64,000 bases of DNA from Afifellaceae bacterium (GTDB lineage: Bacteria; Pseudomonadota; Alphaproteobacteria; Rhizobiales; Afifellaceae): contig JANQKG010000042.1 in assembly GCA_028281235.1 (NCBI GenBank), positions 24,807 to 88,806 of the forward strand, given 5' to 3'. This document shows, piece by piece, positions 9,953-19,380 of this stretch. The position numbers were made by a program, and so were the translations under genes. Position 1 is the first letter of the stretch. The number at the start of each line of letters is the position of its first letter. The notes under the pieces are model-generated. The model ran no database searches. It was given only the letters and a program-made list of their open reading frames with translations, and was not told where the DNA came from.

Positions 9953-10263
9953 CTCACCGGCCTTGGGGCGAAGAAGCAGCGGCGCGAGCCGTCGTGGCGT
10001 TTGCAGCGCCAGAACTCGCCATCCTCCGATTGGTGCGCTTCGCTATAAGGCACGGTTTCGCCAAGTGACTTGATCAGCCAGCCGGCGGCGGTCGGCTGCA
10101 TGTCAGCGGGCGCTATCATGAAGCAATCATTGTCGCCGCAGCAATGGGACCCGTCGGCGGGCGAGGTGTAGTTTCCGTGATTGATCCAGAAATCGTGGGC
10201 GGCGGCGGGAAGGCTGTAGTGGCCAAACGCCAGGCACGCCGCGACCAGGGTCTTCAGCATCAT
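9949..10263 (-). CDS. Small secreted Cys-rich hypothetical protein
   Basis: 104 residues. The start at 10263 is chosen because AAAGGAG sits 8 bases upstream. An N-terminal signal peptide (MMLKTLVAACLAFG ... AAAH) precedes a compact mature part with CCGDNDCF and a C-terminal WRCKR/RRCFF pair, so four to five cysteines could form disulfides. It resembles a conserved but uncharacterised rhizobial secreted family; function unknown. The TAG stop is part of the adjacent RIME-like repeat. Confidence 0.75.
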   Translation of the reverse strand: MMLKTLVAACLAFGHYSLPAAAHDFWINHGNYTSPADGSHCCGDNDCFMIAPADMQPTAAGWLIKSLGETVPYSEAHQSEDGEFWRCKRHDGSRRCFFAPRPVS

Positions 10264-10307
10264 CTCAGGCTCTCCTTTCGCGGGCATCGACCCGCGCAAG
10301 GCTCGCC

Positions 10308-10520
10308 TCAGAGACTTCTCGTCGTGACGCGCTCAGCGGCGAGCCGAAGCTCCTGCCAGATCTGAGCGACGCGCCCCTCAACCGGGCACGTGGGCGCCCG
10401 GCCCCTTTGATAACAGGCAAGGACGGTAACTGATTCGTCGGTGATGCCTGCGATTAAGAATTGCAGGTGACAAGAAATACCCTGCTGCGTTGTAAATCTG
10501 CACCAGCACGAGCGGGCCAT
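10308..10520 (-). CDS. Possible small Cys-containing protein downstream of the NDH-2 fusion
   Basis: 70 codons beginning MARSCWCRF. Upstream, AGGA sits 7 bases before the ATG and overlaps the stop of the upstream oxidoreductase gene, so coupling is possible. Cys at residues 5, 7, 17, 36 and 45. I do not recognise the family, and codon usage is only weakly biased, so it could be a chance frame. Confidence 0.4.
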   Translation of the reverse strand: MARSCWCRFTTQQGISCHLQFLIAGITDESVTVLACYQRGRAPTCPVEGRVAQIWQELRLAAERVTTRSL

Positions 10521-10529
10521 GCAGTATTC

Positions 10530-12587
10530 CTAGGCTTCCGCGCCGGTAATCAGGCGGGTGCCGCGGTTGAACGTCAGATAGGCCCAGAACCATTGCAGTA
10601 TCACTGAGGTTCGGTTGCGAGTGCCGATCAGGAAGAAGACGTGCACAAAGCCCCAGAACCACCAGGCAATCGCGCCCTTCAGCTTCAGCCGGCCCAGATC
10701 GACGACCGCGGCCTGGCGGCCGATCGTCGCAAGATTGCCCTGGTGGCGATAACGGAACGGCCTCGGCGCTGGACGCCCGACAATGCGGTTGTGGATCACC
10801 CGCGCGGCGTAGCTGCCGCCCTGTTTGGCGGCCGGGGCGAGGCCCGGCACCGGGTTGCCGTTCCATGCCTTGCTCGACGCCGTGTCGCCGACCACGAAGA
10901 CCTCCGGCGCGCCGGGCACAGTGAGGTCCGCCTCCACCTCAACGCGTCCGGCGCGATCATGCGCCGCCTCCAGCCATTTATGGGCCGATGAAGCAATGAC
11001 GCCGGCGCCCCATATCACCGTGCGCGCGGCAACGTGCTCGCCGTTGACGACGACGCCTGTCTCGTCGATTTCCTCCACGCGTGCGTCGGTGCGGACTTCG
11101 ACACCGAGCTCTTCGAGCGCTTTGCGGGTGTAAGTTGAGAGGCTTTCTGTGAAGGCGGCGAGCGGTCGCGGGCCACCCTCCATCAGGATCACACGCGCCT
11201 GCGTCGGGTCGGCGCGGCGGAAGTCGCCGGCCATGCCGTGATGCGCCAGCTCCACCAGCGTGCCGGCGATCTCAACGCCGGTCGGCCCGCCACCAACCAC
11301 AACGAATGTCAGCCAGGCGGCCCGCTCGTCCGCGTCGTCGCAATCCTCCGCATGCTCAAAGGCCAGCAGGATGCGGCGGCGGATCGACGTCGCGTCGTCA
11401 ATCTTCTTCAGGCCCGGCGCGACGGGCTCCCAATCGTCGCGGCCGAAATAGCTGTGCCGGGCGCCGGTGGCGAGGATCAGATAATCGTAAGGCACTTGCC
11501 GCTCGCCAACGGTCACGGTCTGCGCATGCCGGTCAACGTCGTTCACGCGGCCGAGCAGGCAGCGCACATTAGGCTGGTCGCGGAAGACGGAGCGCACAGG
11601 CATGGCAATATCGGCCGGCGACAACCCCGCGGTCGCCACCTGGTAAAGCAGCGGCTGGAAGAGATGATAGTTGCGCCGGTCAATGAGCGTGACCCGGCAC
11701 GGCGACTGACGGAAGGCGCGTGCGGCGGCCAGACCGCCGAAGCCGGCGCCGACGATCACGACATGCGGCAGCCGTTCATCGTCCCAGTCCGGCGGCGCGA
11801 AGAGATGCGGATAGCGCTCGGCGATGCGGCCGATGATCCAACCATCCGCCGTCAGATAGCCGCCGCCGCGGAAGACGAGCACCATGAGCAACAGGACAAC
11901 GCCGGCCGCGGCGACGCCGTTGAGCGACAACAGCATCCCGGCCGCCACGAGAGCCGCAACCCGCGTCATAAAGCCGAAGGCCAGCAGAAGGGCCAGCGCA
12001 AACAGCAGGCGCTGAAGCGCTGTTGACGCGATTTCCGGCTCCCAACCGCTGCGCAGGAAGTGCGTGAGGCCGCCGAGGTCCGCACCGGCAATGGCGATCA
12101 GGATCGCCGCCGCCAGCAAACGCATCAGCATAAGGAGCACCGGCTCCCCTGCCGTGGACAAATTGCGCAGCCAGGCGGTGATGCGATCAACGCCCGGCAA
12201 GGCGATGGAGCGCGCACCGGCTGCAAACGCCCAATCGAGCGAGATGAAGGATGCGCCCGCCACGGCCAGCCAAACAAGCAGGGCGATGTCCGCGGCGTGG
12301 CCGGCGGACCCGGTTGCCGCGGCAATGCAATACCAGATGGTCAGCGCTGCGACGGGCTGCGTGAGAAAGCCGAGCGCCAGCAATAGCCCCAGGCCGGCGC
12401 CGACCGGTGCCATCATGTCGACCGGAAAGAGCCGGAAGCCGAACCACAGCCGGATGATGAGGTCGAGCACCGGCCACGCCGCCATCAGCAAGAAGCCCTG
12501 CAGGAACTGCGACCAGCGGATCGCAGCGCAGATCGCCGGTGCGGGCTCCGCGATCAATGTCGCTCTGTCGGCGCGCTCATTATCCAT
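10530..12587 (-). CDS. NADH dehydrogenase-like FAD oxidoreductase with N-terminal DoxX-like membrane domain
   Basis: About 685 residues from the ATG at 12587 (GGGGAAG upstream); an in-frame start 54 bp earlier gives an Arg-rich leader and is less likely. Residues about 20-265 are a multi-helix membrane region similar to two DoxX-like units. A type II NADH dehydrogenase follows: FAD-binding VVIVGAGFGG near 278, NAD-binding VVVGGGPTG near 432, a C-terminal VFVVGDTAS motif and a final hydrophobic helix (WWFWGFVHVFFLIG). Expected role: non-proton-pumping NADH:quinone oxidation at the inner membrane. The covalent DoxX-like part is unusual and may anchor or tune quinone access. Confidence 0.88.
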   Translation of the reverse strand: MDNERADRATLIAEPAPAICAAIRWSQFLQGFLLMAAWPVLDLIIRLWFGFRLFPVDMMAPVGAGLGLLLALGFLTQPVAALTIWYCIAAATGSAGHAADIALLVWLAVAGASFISLDWAFAAGARSIALPGVDRITAWLRNLSTAGEPVLLMLMRLLAAAILIAIAGADLGGLTHFLRSGWEPEIASTALQRLLFALALLLAFGFMTRVAALVAAGMLLSLNGVAAAGVVLLLMVLVFRGGGYLTADGWIIGRIAERYPHLFAPPDWDDERLPHVVIVGAGFGGLAAARAFRQSPCRVTLIDRRNYHLFQPLLYQVATAGLSPADIAMPVRSVFRDQPNVRCLLGRVNDVDRHAQTVTVGERQVPYDYLILATGARHSYFGRDDWEPVAPGLKKIDDATSIRRRILLAFEHAEDCDDADERAAWLTFVVVGGGPTGVEIAGTLVELAHHGMAGDFRRADPTQARVILMEGGPRPLAAFTESLSTYTRKALEELGVEVRTDARVEEIDETGVVVNGEHVAARTVIWGAGVIASSAHKWLEAAHDRAGRVEVEADLTVPGAPEVFVVGDTASSKAWNGNPVPGLAPAAKQGGSYAARVIHNRIVGRPAPRPFRYRHQGNLATIGRQAAVVDLGRLKLKGAIAWWFWGFVHVFFLIGTRNRTSVILQWFWAYLTFNRGTRLITGAEA

Positions 12588-12928
12588 CGGTCTTCCCCGA
12601 AGCGGCTCCCTCAGAGGTCGGCACGAGAACCCGCAAGGCAAAAGGAAAAGTGCTGCAGGATAGACGACGTGCCCCGCGTCCCATCAACTCAATTCAGCGC
12701 GGCCTCGCGTGTGCGCTGAAACACGCTTTCGGTATCCTTTGTCTATGGCTGCGCGGACGATTCAGAACCGCAATCGGTATGGAGATTGCCAATCCCTCCA
12801 GGGTGCGGCTTGGCGGACAACTTTCACACTTCACGGGAATTTAACGCACTTGCGGAACACTGCGTGAACATGTAGTGTCTGTTCGTGATTTGTGCACTAT
12901 ATCACGTGGAGCGAGGCGAGCCCGATCA
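12588..12928. other. Divergent intergenic region between the NDH-2 fusion and lexA
   Basis: 341 bp without a credible gene. It holds the promoters of both divergent genes; the only recognisable element is the SOS box listed separately. Composition becomes AT-richer towards lexA. Confidence 0.7.
12855..12869 (+). promoter_or_regulatory. LexA (SOS) box upstream of lexA
   Basis: GAAC-ACTGCGT-GAAC, the complement of the alphaproteobacterial direct-repeat SOS box GTTC-N7-GTTC. It lies 59 bp upstream of the lexA start, so LexA autoregulation is expected, as known in alphaproteobacteria. A perfect match in both half sites. Confidence 0.8.
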
Positions 12929-13630
12929 ATGCTGACACGCAAGCAACTCGAACTCCTGATGTTCATCAACGAGCGCCTGAAAGAGAGCGGAATTCCGCCG
13001 TCTTTCGACGAAATGAAGGACGCGCTCGACCTTAGATCCAAGTCCGGTATCCACCGGCTGATCACCGCGCTGGAGGAACGGGGCTTCATACGCCGGCTGC
13101 CGAATCGGGCGCGCGCGCTGGAGGTGCTCAGGCTGCCTGAGGCGGTCAATCCGAGCTTTGCGGCGGCGCGGCGCGGCGGGTTCCGGCCCAATGTCATTGA
13201 AGGACGGCTTGGCAAGGCGCCGAAGGATGTCGGCGAGGCGGCGAACGATTCCGTCGCTGTCCCGGTCATGGGGCGGATTGCAGCCGGCGTGCCGATCTCA
13301 GCGATACAGAACCACAGTCATTCCATCTCCATGCCTGCGGAGCTGCTTGGCGGCGGCGAGTTCTTTGCGCTGGAGGTGCGTGGCGATTCGATGATCGACG
13401 CCGGCATTCTGGAGGGCGACACGGTCATCGTGAAGAAGCAGGACACGGCGAATACGGGCGACATCGTCGTCGCGCTGATCGATGACGAGGAAGCGACGCT
13501 GAAGCGGCTGAGACGCAAAGGTGCGTCCGTGGCGCTTGAAGCGGCGAACCCGGCGTACGAGACCCGTATCTTCGGCCCCGACCGGGTGCGCATCCAGGGG
13601 CGGCTCTCCGGCTTGGTGCGGAGCTACTGA
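12929..13630 (+). CDS. lexA: SOS transcriptional repressor LexA
   Basis: 233 residues. The start at 12929 gives the family opening [13 protein letters not shown]; the frame extends upstream, but that part does not look coding. A winged-helix DNA-binding domain (1-70) is followed by an alphaproteobacterial linker and the S24 protease domain: Ala119-Gly120 cleavage site in GRIAAGVP, Ser154 in VRGDSMID and Lys192 in ATLKRLR. Represses DNA repair genes until RecA-stimulated self-cleavage. It is convergent with comEC, only 3 bp between stops. Confidence 0.97.
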   Translation: MLTRKQLELLMFINERLKESGIPPSFDEMKDALDLRSKSGIHRLITALEERGFIRRLPNRARALEVLRLPEAVNPSFAAARRGGFRPNVIEGRLGKAPKDVGEAANDSVAVPVMGRIAAGVPISAIQNHSHSISMPAELLGGGEFFALEVRGDSMIDAGILEGDTVIVKKQDTANTGDIVVALIDDEEATLKRLRRKGASVALEAANPAYETRIFGPDRVRIQGRLSGLVRSY

Positions 13631-13633
13631 GCT

Positions 13634-15829
13634 TCAGTCCCGCGTTGCGTTGCCGCCGGCCTGCCAAGGGCGCGGTGCAGCAGAGCGCGCCCGCTGCACC
13701 GTGACCGTCGATGTGCCCTGGTCCATCGTTACGTCCAAAGCGTGCGCGCCGAAGCGGGCAAGCGCTGATGCGTCGATGACCAAAGCGGCAGCGCAATTCG
13801 TCGGCGCCTTGAGCGGCGTCACCACGATATGGGCGCGGGCGCAATCCTCATGAAATGCAGCGGGCTGGCGCACATGCGCAACGCGCACGCCGTCGGCACC
13901 ATCCAGCAGGCATGAGGCGGGGTCACAGCGCACATTACGGCGCAGCTCCGCGCCCGCGAGCGGCTCCATCGGCTCCTTGTCGAAGAACTGCTCGACAGCG
14001 TAGCTGCCGGAGCGGCTGCCTGAGACCCTGAGTACGCCGGAGGCGTCGCGCACGGCGATGGCCTTGCCTTCGGGCGCCACCATCACATCGGGGCGATCGG
14101 CGAGAACCGGGATGAGGCCCAGGCCGGCAACAATGATCGCTGCGCCGTAGAGCCGCCATCGCCGCCGCCACAGGCACAGCCACAAGAGGCCGATCGTGAT
14201 GGTCACCAGCGCGGCCGGCGCGATTGGCGGCGCGCGCATCTCTGCGCCCGGAAGGGCTGCAACCCACGCCGCGATCGCCAGAAGGGCGTCGATCCCCATC
14301 GTCATGACGTGGAGTGGTGCTGCCTCCAGCCCGAAGGGCATGAGGAACAAAGTCAAGAGACCCGCCGGCATGATGAGCACCGAAACGAAAGGCGCGGCCA
14401 GCAAATTGCCGAGCAAGCTATACGACGCGACCCGCTCGAAATGAAACGCGGCATAAGGGGCCGTCGCCAGACCGGCCACAAGCGTCGTCACCGCAATGCC
14501 GATGAGCGCGCGCCGGAGGAAGCGGGCAAACCGCCAGCCGGGTGTGAGGTCGCCGTCGCCCAGAAGCGGCCTCTTGCGGTCACGCCAGGCTTCCCACGCC
14601 GCTATGAGGGCGGCGACGGCGCCGAACGACATCTGAAATCCCGGTTCCACGACGCTTTCGGGCCGAAGCGCCACGACAATGAAGGCGGCAAGCGCCAGAT
14701 TGCGCATCGAGATCGCCGGGCGATCGAGAAGCACGGCGCAGAACATGATGGCCGCCATCACAAACGCGCGGATCGTGGCGACATTGCCGCCGGAGAGCGC
14801 AAGGTAGCCTGTCGCAGCAATCAGCGCCGCCACGGCAGCCCATTTTCGGATGGGCCGGGTCAGCGCCAGACTTGGCGACAGGGCCAGCAGAGCACGCGTG
14901 GCAAAGAAGACCGTGCCCGCGACGAGCATCATGTGCATGCCGGATATCGCCAGTACATGGGCAAGACCGGCGCGGCGCAGATCGTCCTTGGTCTGCGCTG
15001 CGATATAGCTGCGTTCGCCGACCAGAAGGGCCGCAGCCACCGCGCCGGCCTGTCCCGGCTCCACGGCGCGAATGCGCTCCACGATGGCCGCGCGGAGCGT
15101 GTCGATCGCCAGATCGGCGGAGACATGCGGCGGCGCGACGAGACGCCAATCCCCGAATAGGAAGCCACCGCCGCCGATGCCGTCGAAGAATGCCGCCCGG
15201 CGCGGGTCGTATCCACCCGGCACCACGGGGCCCGGCACCGGCATCAACCGACCACGCGCAGCGATCTTTGCGCCGAGCGGCGGCACGTCGTAGCGCTCCG
15301 CCATCGTCACGCGCGCCCGCGCCGGCAGAAGCTCCGTGGCCCAATCCGCATCGGCGGTCAGCCGGTCCAGCGTGATACGCGGGCGGAGATCAGCACGATC
15401 CTCAACGCCCACCACGCGTGCAACGATCCCCACCGCAAAGGGCCGTTCGATATGCGGTGTATTGAGGCGCTCCACCCGCAGCTTGGCCGCGGTTGCACCG
15501 GCAAGCAGAAGAGCGATCACGACCACAAGGCGTATCGTCGCGCCCCGCCGATAGGAGAGGATCGCGGCCGCTGCGAAGACAGACGTCGTCGCCGCAAGGG
15601 CCCAGAGGTGAGGCTCGCGCGGCAACACACAATAGACCGCCGCGCCAGCGCCGAACGCAACCGCCAGCCATTGGAAGCCGACGCGCTCGGCGAGTTCGTG
15701 CTCAAAACTATCGGCAAGCGTGCTCAGTCCGTCGCCGGCGCGCCAGCCAAGCCGCCGCCATCCGTTTGGGCCGAGACCAAACGGAACGCGCGCTTCCTCG
15801 CGCGCCTGCGTCGCGCCGCCTTGCTCCAC
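13634..15829 (-). CDS. comEC: ComEC/Rec2-family DNA uptake membrane protein
   Basis: 731 residues from a GTG start. N-terminal hydrophobic segments and a DUF4131-type domain (about 90-230) lead into the Competence domain with AGLAHVLAISGMHM and many membrane helices (about 270-560). The C-terminal 170 residues correspond to a degenerate metallo-beta-lactamase region without an obvious HxHxDH motif, as in other rhizobial proteins. Known role of the family: passage of single-stranded DNA across the inner membrane; competence here is not shown. The lexA-comEC pairing is typical of Hyphomicrobiales. Confidence 0.92.
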   Translation of the reverse strand: MEQGGATQAREEARVPFGLGPNGWRRLGWRAGDGLSTLADSFEHELAERVGFQWLAVAFGAGAAVYCVLPREPHLWALAATTSVFAAAAILSYRRGATIRLVVVIALLLAGATAAKLRVERLNTPHIERPFAVGIVARVVGVEDRADLRPRITLDRLTADADWATELLPARARVTMAERYDVPPLGAKIAARGRLMPVPGPVVPGGYDPRRAAFFDGIGGGGFLFGDWRLVAPPHVSADLAIDTLRAAIVERIRAVEPGQAGAVAAALLVGERSYIAAQTKDDLRRAGLAHVLAISGMHMMLVAGTVFFATRALLALSPSLALTRPIRKWAAVAALIAATGYLALSGGNVATIRAFVMAAIMFCAVLLDRPAISMRNLALAAFIVVALRPESVVEPGFQMSFGAVAALIAAWEAWRDRKRPLLGDGDLTPGWRFARFLRRALIGIAVTTLVAGLATAPYAAFHFERVASYSLLGNLLAAPFVSVLIMPAGLLTLFLMPFGLEAAPLHVMTMGIDALLAIAAWVAALPGAEMRAPPIAPAALVTITIGLLWLCLWRRRWRLYGAAIIVAGLGLIPVLADRPDVMVAPEGKAIAVRDASGVLRVSGSRSGSYAVEQFFDKEPMEPLAGAELRRNVRCDPASCLLDGADGVRVAHVRQPAAFHEDCARAHIVVTPLKAPTNCAAALVIDASALARFGAHALDVTMDQGTSTVTVQRARSAAPRPWQAGGNATRD

Positions 15830-15929
15830 GTGCCCCCCAGAGCCCCCGTGACGTCGCGAGCATGCTACAGCAGGTTGCAGGACTTGTCGTGAGAGGAATG
15901 CGGTAGGTTGTCTCGGACGCCCTCTCGCC

Positions 15930-16042
15930 TGTCATCCCGCAAGCGACGCGCAGCGACGCTGTGCGGGACCCATACACACCGGCCGCGCCGTATGTGTTCA
16001 TGGGTCCCGGCCTTGGCCTGGCGGCCAAGCCGGGATGACAGA
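15930..16042. repeat. GTCATCCCG/CGGGATGAC double-hairpin repeat, copy A
   Basis: Opens TGTCATCCCGC and closes GCCGGGATGACAG, with an inner ACCCAT ... ATGGGT pair. Each half can fold on itself and the ends are complementary. Related copies at 46817-46973 and 48131-48272. It lies between the start of comEC and the end of glnS, so it may also act as the glnS terminator region. Confidence 0.8.
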
Positions 16043-16061
16043 CGAGATGACTACCGCACCC

Positions 16062-17759
16062 TCACCCCTTCGCCATCGCCTTAGCGAAGCTGTCGCGCAG
16101 GCCGACGGTGCGAACGAAGACCGGCTTGCCGGGGACCGAATCGCGATCGCGGCGGAAATAGCCCTGGCGCTCGAACTGGAGCGGCGTGTCGTCGTTGCCG
16201 GCAGCGGCGGCCGGCTCGATCATCGCGCCGGTCAATACCTCCTGCGAATCCGGATTGATGTCAGCGGCGAAGTTGGACGCGTCGGGGCTCGCACTGAGGA
16301 AGAGACGGTCGACCAGACGCACCTCCGCCGGCACGGCACGCGCCGCCGACACCCAATGCAGCGTCGCCTTGACCTTGCGCCCGTCGGGCGGATTGTTGCC
16401 GCCGCGCGTCTCAGGGTCGTAGGTGCAGCGCAGCTCTGTGACCTCACCCGATGCGTCCTTCACGACCTCGCGGCAAGTGATGAAATACGCGTAGCGCAGC
16501 CGCACCTCCCGCCCCGGCGCCAAGCGGAAGAATTTCTTGGGCGGATCCTCCATGAAGTCGTCGCGCTCCACGTAAAGCTCGCGCCCGAAATGCACAGGCC
16601 GTGTGCCGGCCTCCGGGTCCTCCGGATTGTTGACCGCCTCCAGGTCCTCGCCATCGCCTTCCGGATAGTTCTCAATCACCACCTTCAACGGCCTGAGCAC
16701 GGCCATGCGCCTGAGTGCCGTGCGGTTCAGCACGTCGCGGATGGCGTGATCGAGCATCGCGACATCGACGAGGTTGTCGGCGCGCGACACACCGATCGCC
16801 TTGACGAAAGCGCGGATCGCTTCGGGCGGCACGCCGCGGCGACGCAGCCCGGCAAAGGTCGGCATGCGCGGGTCGTCCCAGCCATCGACATGGCCGTCGC
16901 GCACCAGCGCCGTCAGCACGCGCTTGGAGAGCACATTGTGCGTGAGGTTCAGCCGCGCGAACTCGATCTGCCGTGGGCGTGACGGTACCGGCAGCTTCTC
17001 GATCAGCCAATCGTAGAGCGGCCTGTGATCAGCGAACTCCAGCGTGCACAGCGAATGCGTGACGCCCTCAATGGCGTCGGACTGGCCGTGCGCGAAATCG
17101 TAGCTCGGATAGATGTGCCAAGTCGTGCCGGTGCGCGGGTGCGGCGCGTTGACGATGCGATAAAGCACCGGGTCGCGCAGATTGATGTTGCCGGAGCCCA
17201 TGTCGATCTTGGCGCGCAGCACACGCGCGCCGTTTTCAAATTCGCCGGCGCGCATGCGGCGAAAGAGATCGAGGTTCTCCTCCACGCTGCGGTCGCGATA
17301 AGGGCTGTTCGTGCCGGGCTCCGTCAGCGTGCCGCGATTGGCGCGCATCGCCTCCTGGCTTTGATCATCGACATAGGCGTCGCCCGCTTTGATGAGATGC
17401 TCCGCCCAGTCATAGAGTTGCTCGAAGTAGTCCGACGCATGAAAAAGCCGCTCACCCCAATCGAAGCCGAGCCAGCGCACGTCTTGCATGATGGCGTCGA
17501 TATATTCCTGCTCTTCCTTGGCCGGGTTGGTGTCGTCGAAGCGCAGCGCGCACACGCCGCCGAACTCTTCAGCGACCCCGAAATTAAGGCAGATCGATTT
17601 GGCGTGGCCGATATGCAGGTAGCCGTTCGGCTCCGGGGGAAAGCGCGTCACGATGCCGGCGCGGCGGCCGGAATCCAAATCGTCTCGGATGATGTCGCGG
17701 ACGAAGTCCAGCCCGGCTTCGCGAGCCGTCTCTTCCGCCACGCTGTTGTCAATCGCCAT
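16062..17759 (-). CDS. glnS: Glutaminyl-tRNA synthetase
   Basis: 565 residues. Charges tRNA(Gln) directly with glutamine. Class I signatures: HIGH at about residues 49-52 in GYLHIGHAK and VLSKR near 274. GlnRS-specific features include RFDDTNP, the [26 protein letters not shown] block and two C-terminal beta-barrel domains. A GluRS gene lies 3.3 kb away. Many alphaproteobacteria lack GlnRS and amidate Glu-tRNA(Gln) with GatCAB instead, so direct charging here is notable. Only an 85-bp spacer separates the gene from RIME copy 2. Confidence 0.95.
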   Translation of the reverse strand: MAIDNSVAEETAREAGLDFVRDIIRDDLDSGRRAGIVTRFPPEPNGYLHIGHAKSICLNFGVAEEFGGVCALRFDDTNPAKEEQEYIDAIMQDVRWLGFDWGERLFHASDYFEQLYDWAEHLIKAGDAYVDDQSQEAMRANRGTLTEPGTNSPYRDRSVEENLDLFRRMRAGEFENGARVLRAKIDMGSGNINLRDPVLYRIVNAPHPRTGTTWHIYPSYDFAHGQSDAIEGVTHSLCTLEFADHRPLYDWLIEKLPVPSRPRQIEFARLNLTHNVLSKRVLTALVRDGHVDGWDDPRMPTFAGLRRRGVPPEAIRAFVKAIGVSRADNLVDVAMLDHAIRDVLNRTALRRMAVLRPLKVVIENYPEGDGEDLEAVNNPEDPEAGTRPVHFGRELYVERDDFMEDPPKKFFRLAPGREVRLRYAYFITCREVVKDASGEVTELRCTYDPETRGGNNPPDGRKVKATLHWVSAARAVPAEVRLVDRLFLSASPDASNFAADINPDSQEVLTGAMIEPAAAAGNDDTPLQFERQGYFRRDRDSVPGKPVFVRTVGLRDSFAKAMAKG

Positions 17760-17844
17760 CGTCAGTCTCTCTTGCGGGGTTCGGCCTTACACGACCCATC
17801 GGCGGCGGTCCAACCTTCAACGAAGATGGCGCCGGCATGGCGTG

Positions 17845-17930
17845 ACTGAATCAGAGTGGAGGCTCTGTCTCTTGCTGGAGCATGATCTTATCCGAAAAGA
17901 TGGTGTCCACTTTTCGGGATCATGCTCTAG
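17845..17930 (+). repeat. RIME-like palindromic repeat, copy 2
   Basis: Same family and orientation as copy 1, with the GAGCATGATC/GATCATGCTC inverted core and terminal CTAG. The terminal TAG serves as the stop for the decayed iorA reading frame on the minus strand. It lies just upstream of glnS. Confidence 0.9.
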
Positions 17931-18240
17931 CCTTCGCGCGCGGCGCGCTCGATCGCCCGCACGATCCTGAGATATGTGCCGCAGCGGCAGATGTTGACGC
18001 GCATGTCCGCCACGATGTCCTCCCGCGACGGCTCAGGATTGCGGGCCAGGAGGGCGGCGGCGCGCCGTCGACATGCACCGTGCAGGCTCCGCATGCGCCG
18101 ATGCCGCAGCCATATTTGGTGCCCGTCAGGCCGAGGCGGTCGCGCAGGACCCACAGCAACGGCATATCGCTTGGCACAGTCAGCGAAACCTCTTGGCCGT
18201 TGACCGTCAGCACGATGGTGGTGTCTTGCGTTGTCGCCAT
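17927..18240 (-). pseudogene. Remnant of a [2Fe-2S] subunit of an IorA-type molybdenum dehydrogenase
   Basis: The N-terminal part from the ATG at 18240 reads a normal plant-type ferredoxin domain up to [20 protein letters not shown]. The matching C-terminal part ([25 protein letters not shown]) is in a different frame. The roughly 45-50 residues expected between them, including the second cysteine cluster region, are missing. So an internal deletion with a frame change has destroyed the gene. IorA-type subunits transfer electrons from a molybdopterin subunit, whose remnant lies directly upstream. Confidence 0.85.
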
Positions 18241-18602
18241 CACAACACGCGCCTTTCGATCCGGTAGTTCATAATGGGCAAGGAACGGATGCGCGGACCG
18301 CCGGCATTGGCGATGGCGTTGGTCAGTGCGGGAATGACCACGGCGGTCGCCGGCTCGCCAACGCCGCCCCATACCTCCCGATTGAGCACCCAGTGGACTT
18401 CCACATCAGGCATCTCATCCATGCGCAGCATCCAATAATCGTCGAAGTTGCTCTGAACCACAGCGCCGTCGCGGATGGTGATCTCGCCGTAGATCGCCGA
18501 GGTCAGGCCAAAGGCGACGGAGCCCTCCACCTGCGCGGTCGCCATGTCCGGGTTGACCAGGAAGCCGGGATCGGCAGCGACGCGAGACGGAATGGCTCTC
18601 AA
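18240..18602 (-). pseudogene. C-terminal remnant of an IorB-type molybdopterin-binding dehydrogenase subunit
   Basis: About 120 residues match only the last part of xanthine-dehydrogenase-family large subunits: [48 protein letters not shown] and RIRSLPI. Family proteins have roughly 700 residues, so most of the gene is gone; upstream, the similarity breaks off without a start. Its TGA overlaps the iorA ATG (TGATG), showing the original operon order. Translation of the piece is unlikely. Confidence 0.82.
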
Positions 18603-18754
18603 TCAGATCGGGCATGATACGCACTCCTAACGCGCCCGCTCCCCGCGCTCGCCCAATGTAATGCGGCTCTGCGCGCCGACAATCATGAGCCCAGCGCTCA
18701 TGTGTATGCGATTCCTGATTGCAGATTCTGAGGTAATACCTGCCGGCGCCCGCC

Positions 18755-18783
18755 TTGACAGCGCGCTGGGCAATTTATTAATT
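18755..18783 (+). promoter_or_regulatory. Candidate sigma70-type promoter for the DUF1761 gene
   Basis: A perfect TTGACA at 18755-18760 is followed after 17 bp by the AT-rich TTAATT, in a locally AT-rich block (TTTATTAATTC) upstream of the 18827 start. The -35 is a full match; the -10 is weak. Directly downstream lies ATTAATTAATTA, another unusually AT-rich palindromic run. Confidence 0.4.
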
Positions 18784-18826
18784 CACACGATCATTAATTA
18801 ATTACTCGATCAAATAGGGGGACGAC

Positions 18827-19213
18827 ATGCAGGAAATCACCGCCAACGTCAGTTGGCTAGCGGTCATTGTCGGCACAATCCTGTCGTTCCTGCTCGGATG
18901 GCTCTGGTACTCGCCCATGCTCTTCGGCAAGAAATGGGCGGAGGGCGTCGGCGTGGAGCTCGGAGCTGCCAGCGACATGCCGGTCGGCGCGATGGTGACG
19001 CAGCTCATCGGCATCTTCCTGCTCGCCTGGGTGTTCGGTGTCACCGCCGCCAACGAGGCGCTGCTGACGATCATTCTGGTTGTGCTTACGCTTGCGGCGC
19101 TGATCTTCTCCGGCGGCATGTTCGCCAAGAAGAGCATGTATGCGGTCTATACCGAGAGCGGCTTCATCATCGCCATGGGCGTCGTGATGTTCTTGGTGCA
19201 GGCGGTGCTTTAG
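18827..19213 (+). CDS. DUF1761 family membrane protein
   Basis: 128 residues with four hydrophobic segments (WLAVIVGTILSFLLGWLWY, MVTQLIGIFLLAWVFGV, ILVVLTLAALIFSGG, FIIAMGVVMFLVQ) and the family hallmark WLWYSPMLFGKKW. AGGGGG lies 6 bases before the ATG. A monocistronic gene between the iorBA debris and gltX. Function of the family unknown. Confidence 0.85.
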   Translation: MQEITANVSWLAVIVGTILSFLLGWLWYSPMLFGKKWAEGVGVELGAASDMPVGAMVTQLIGIFLLAWVFGVTAANEALLTIILVVLTLAALIFSGGMFAKKSMYAVYTESGFIIAMGVVMFLVQAVL

Positions 19214-19225
19214 CGAAGGCCTTTA

Positions 19226-19306
19226 ACCTCCCCCTGGAGGGCAACGCTCACCCCTCCCCGAAAGCGGCAGGCCGCTTTCGACCCTCCCTCAAGGGGAGGG
19301 TTAGAC
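19226..19306. repeat. CCTCCCC/GGGGAGGG hairpin repeat upstream of gltX
   Basis: AACCTCCCC at the left and GGGGAGGGTTAG at the right are complementary, with an inner GAAAGCGG/CCGCTTTC stem. It looks like a short REP-type element, and may also terminate the DUF1761 transcript. Only one copy is in the window. Confidence 0.65.
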
Positions 19307-19380
19307 CAAGCGATCGGCAGCCGCCGACGGAGCGCCGTATCGGCATTCCGCTTTCGCTTCATCCGGTCTAGGTAGGGCGC

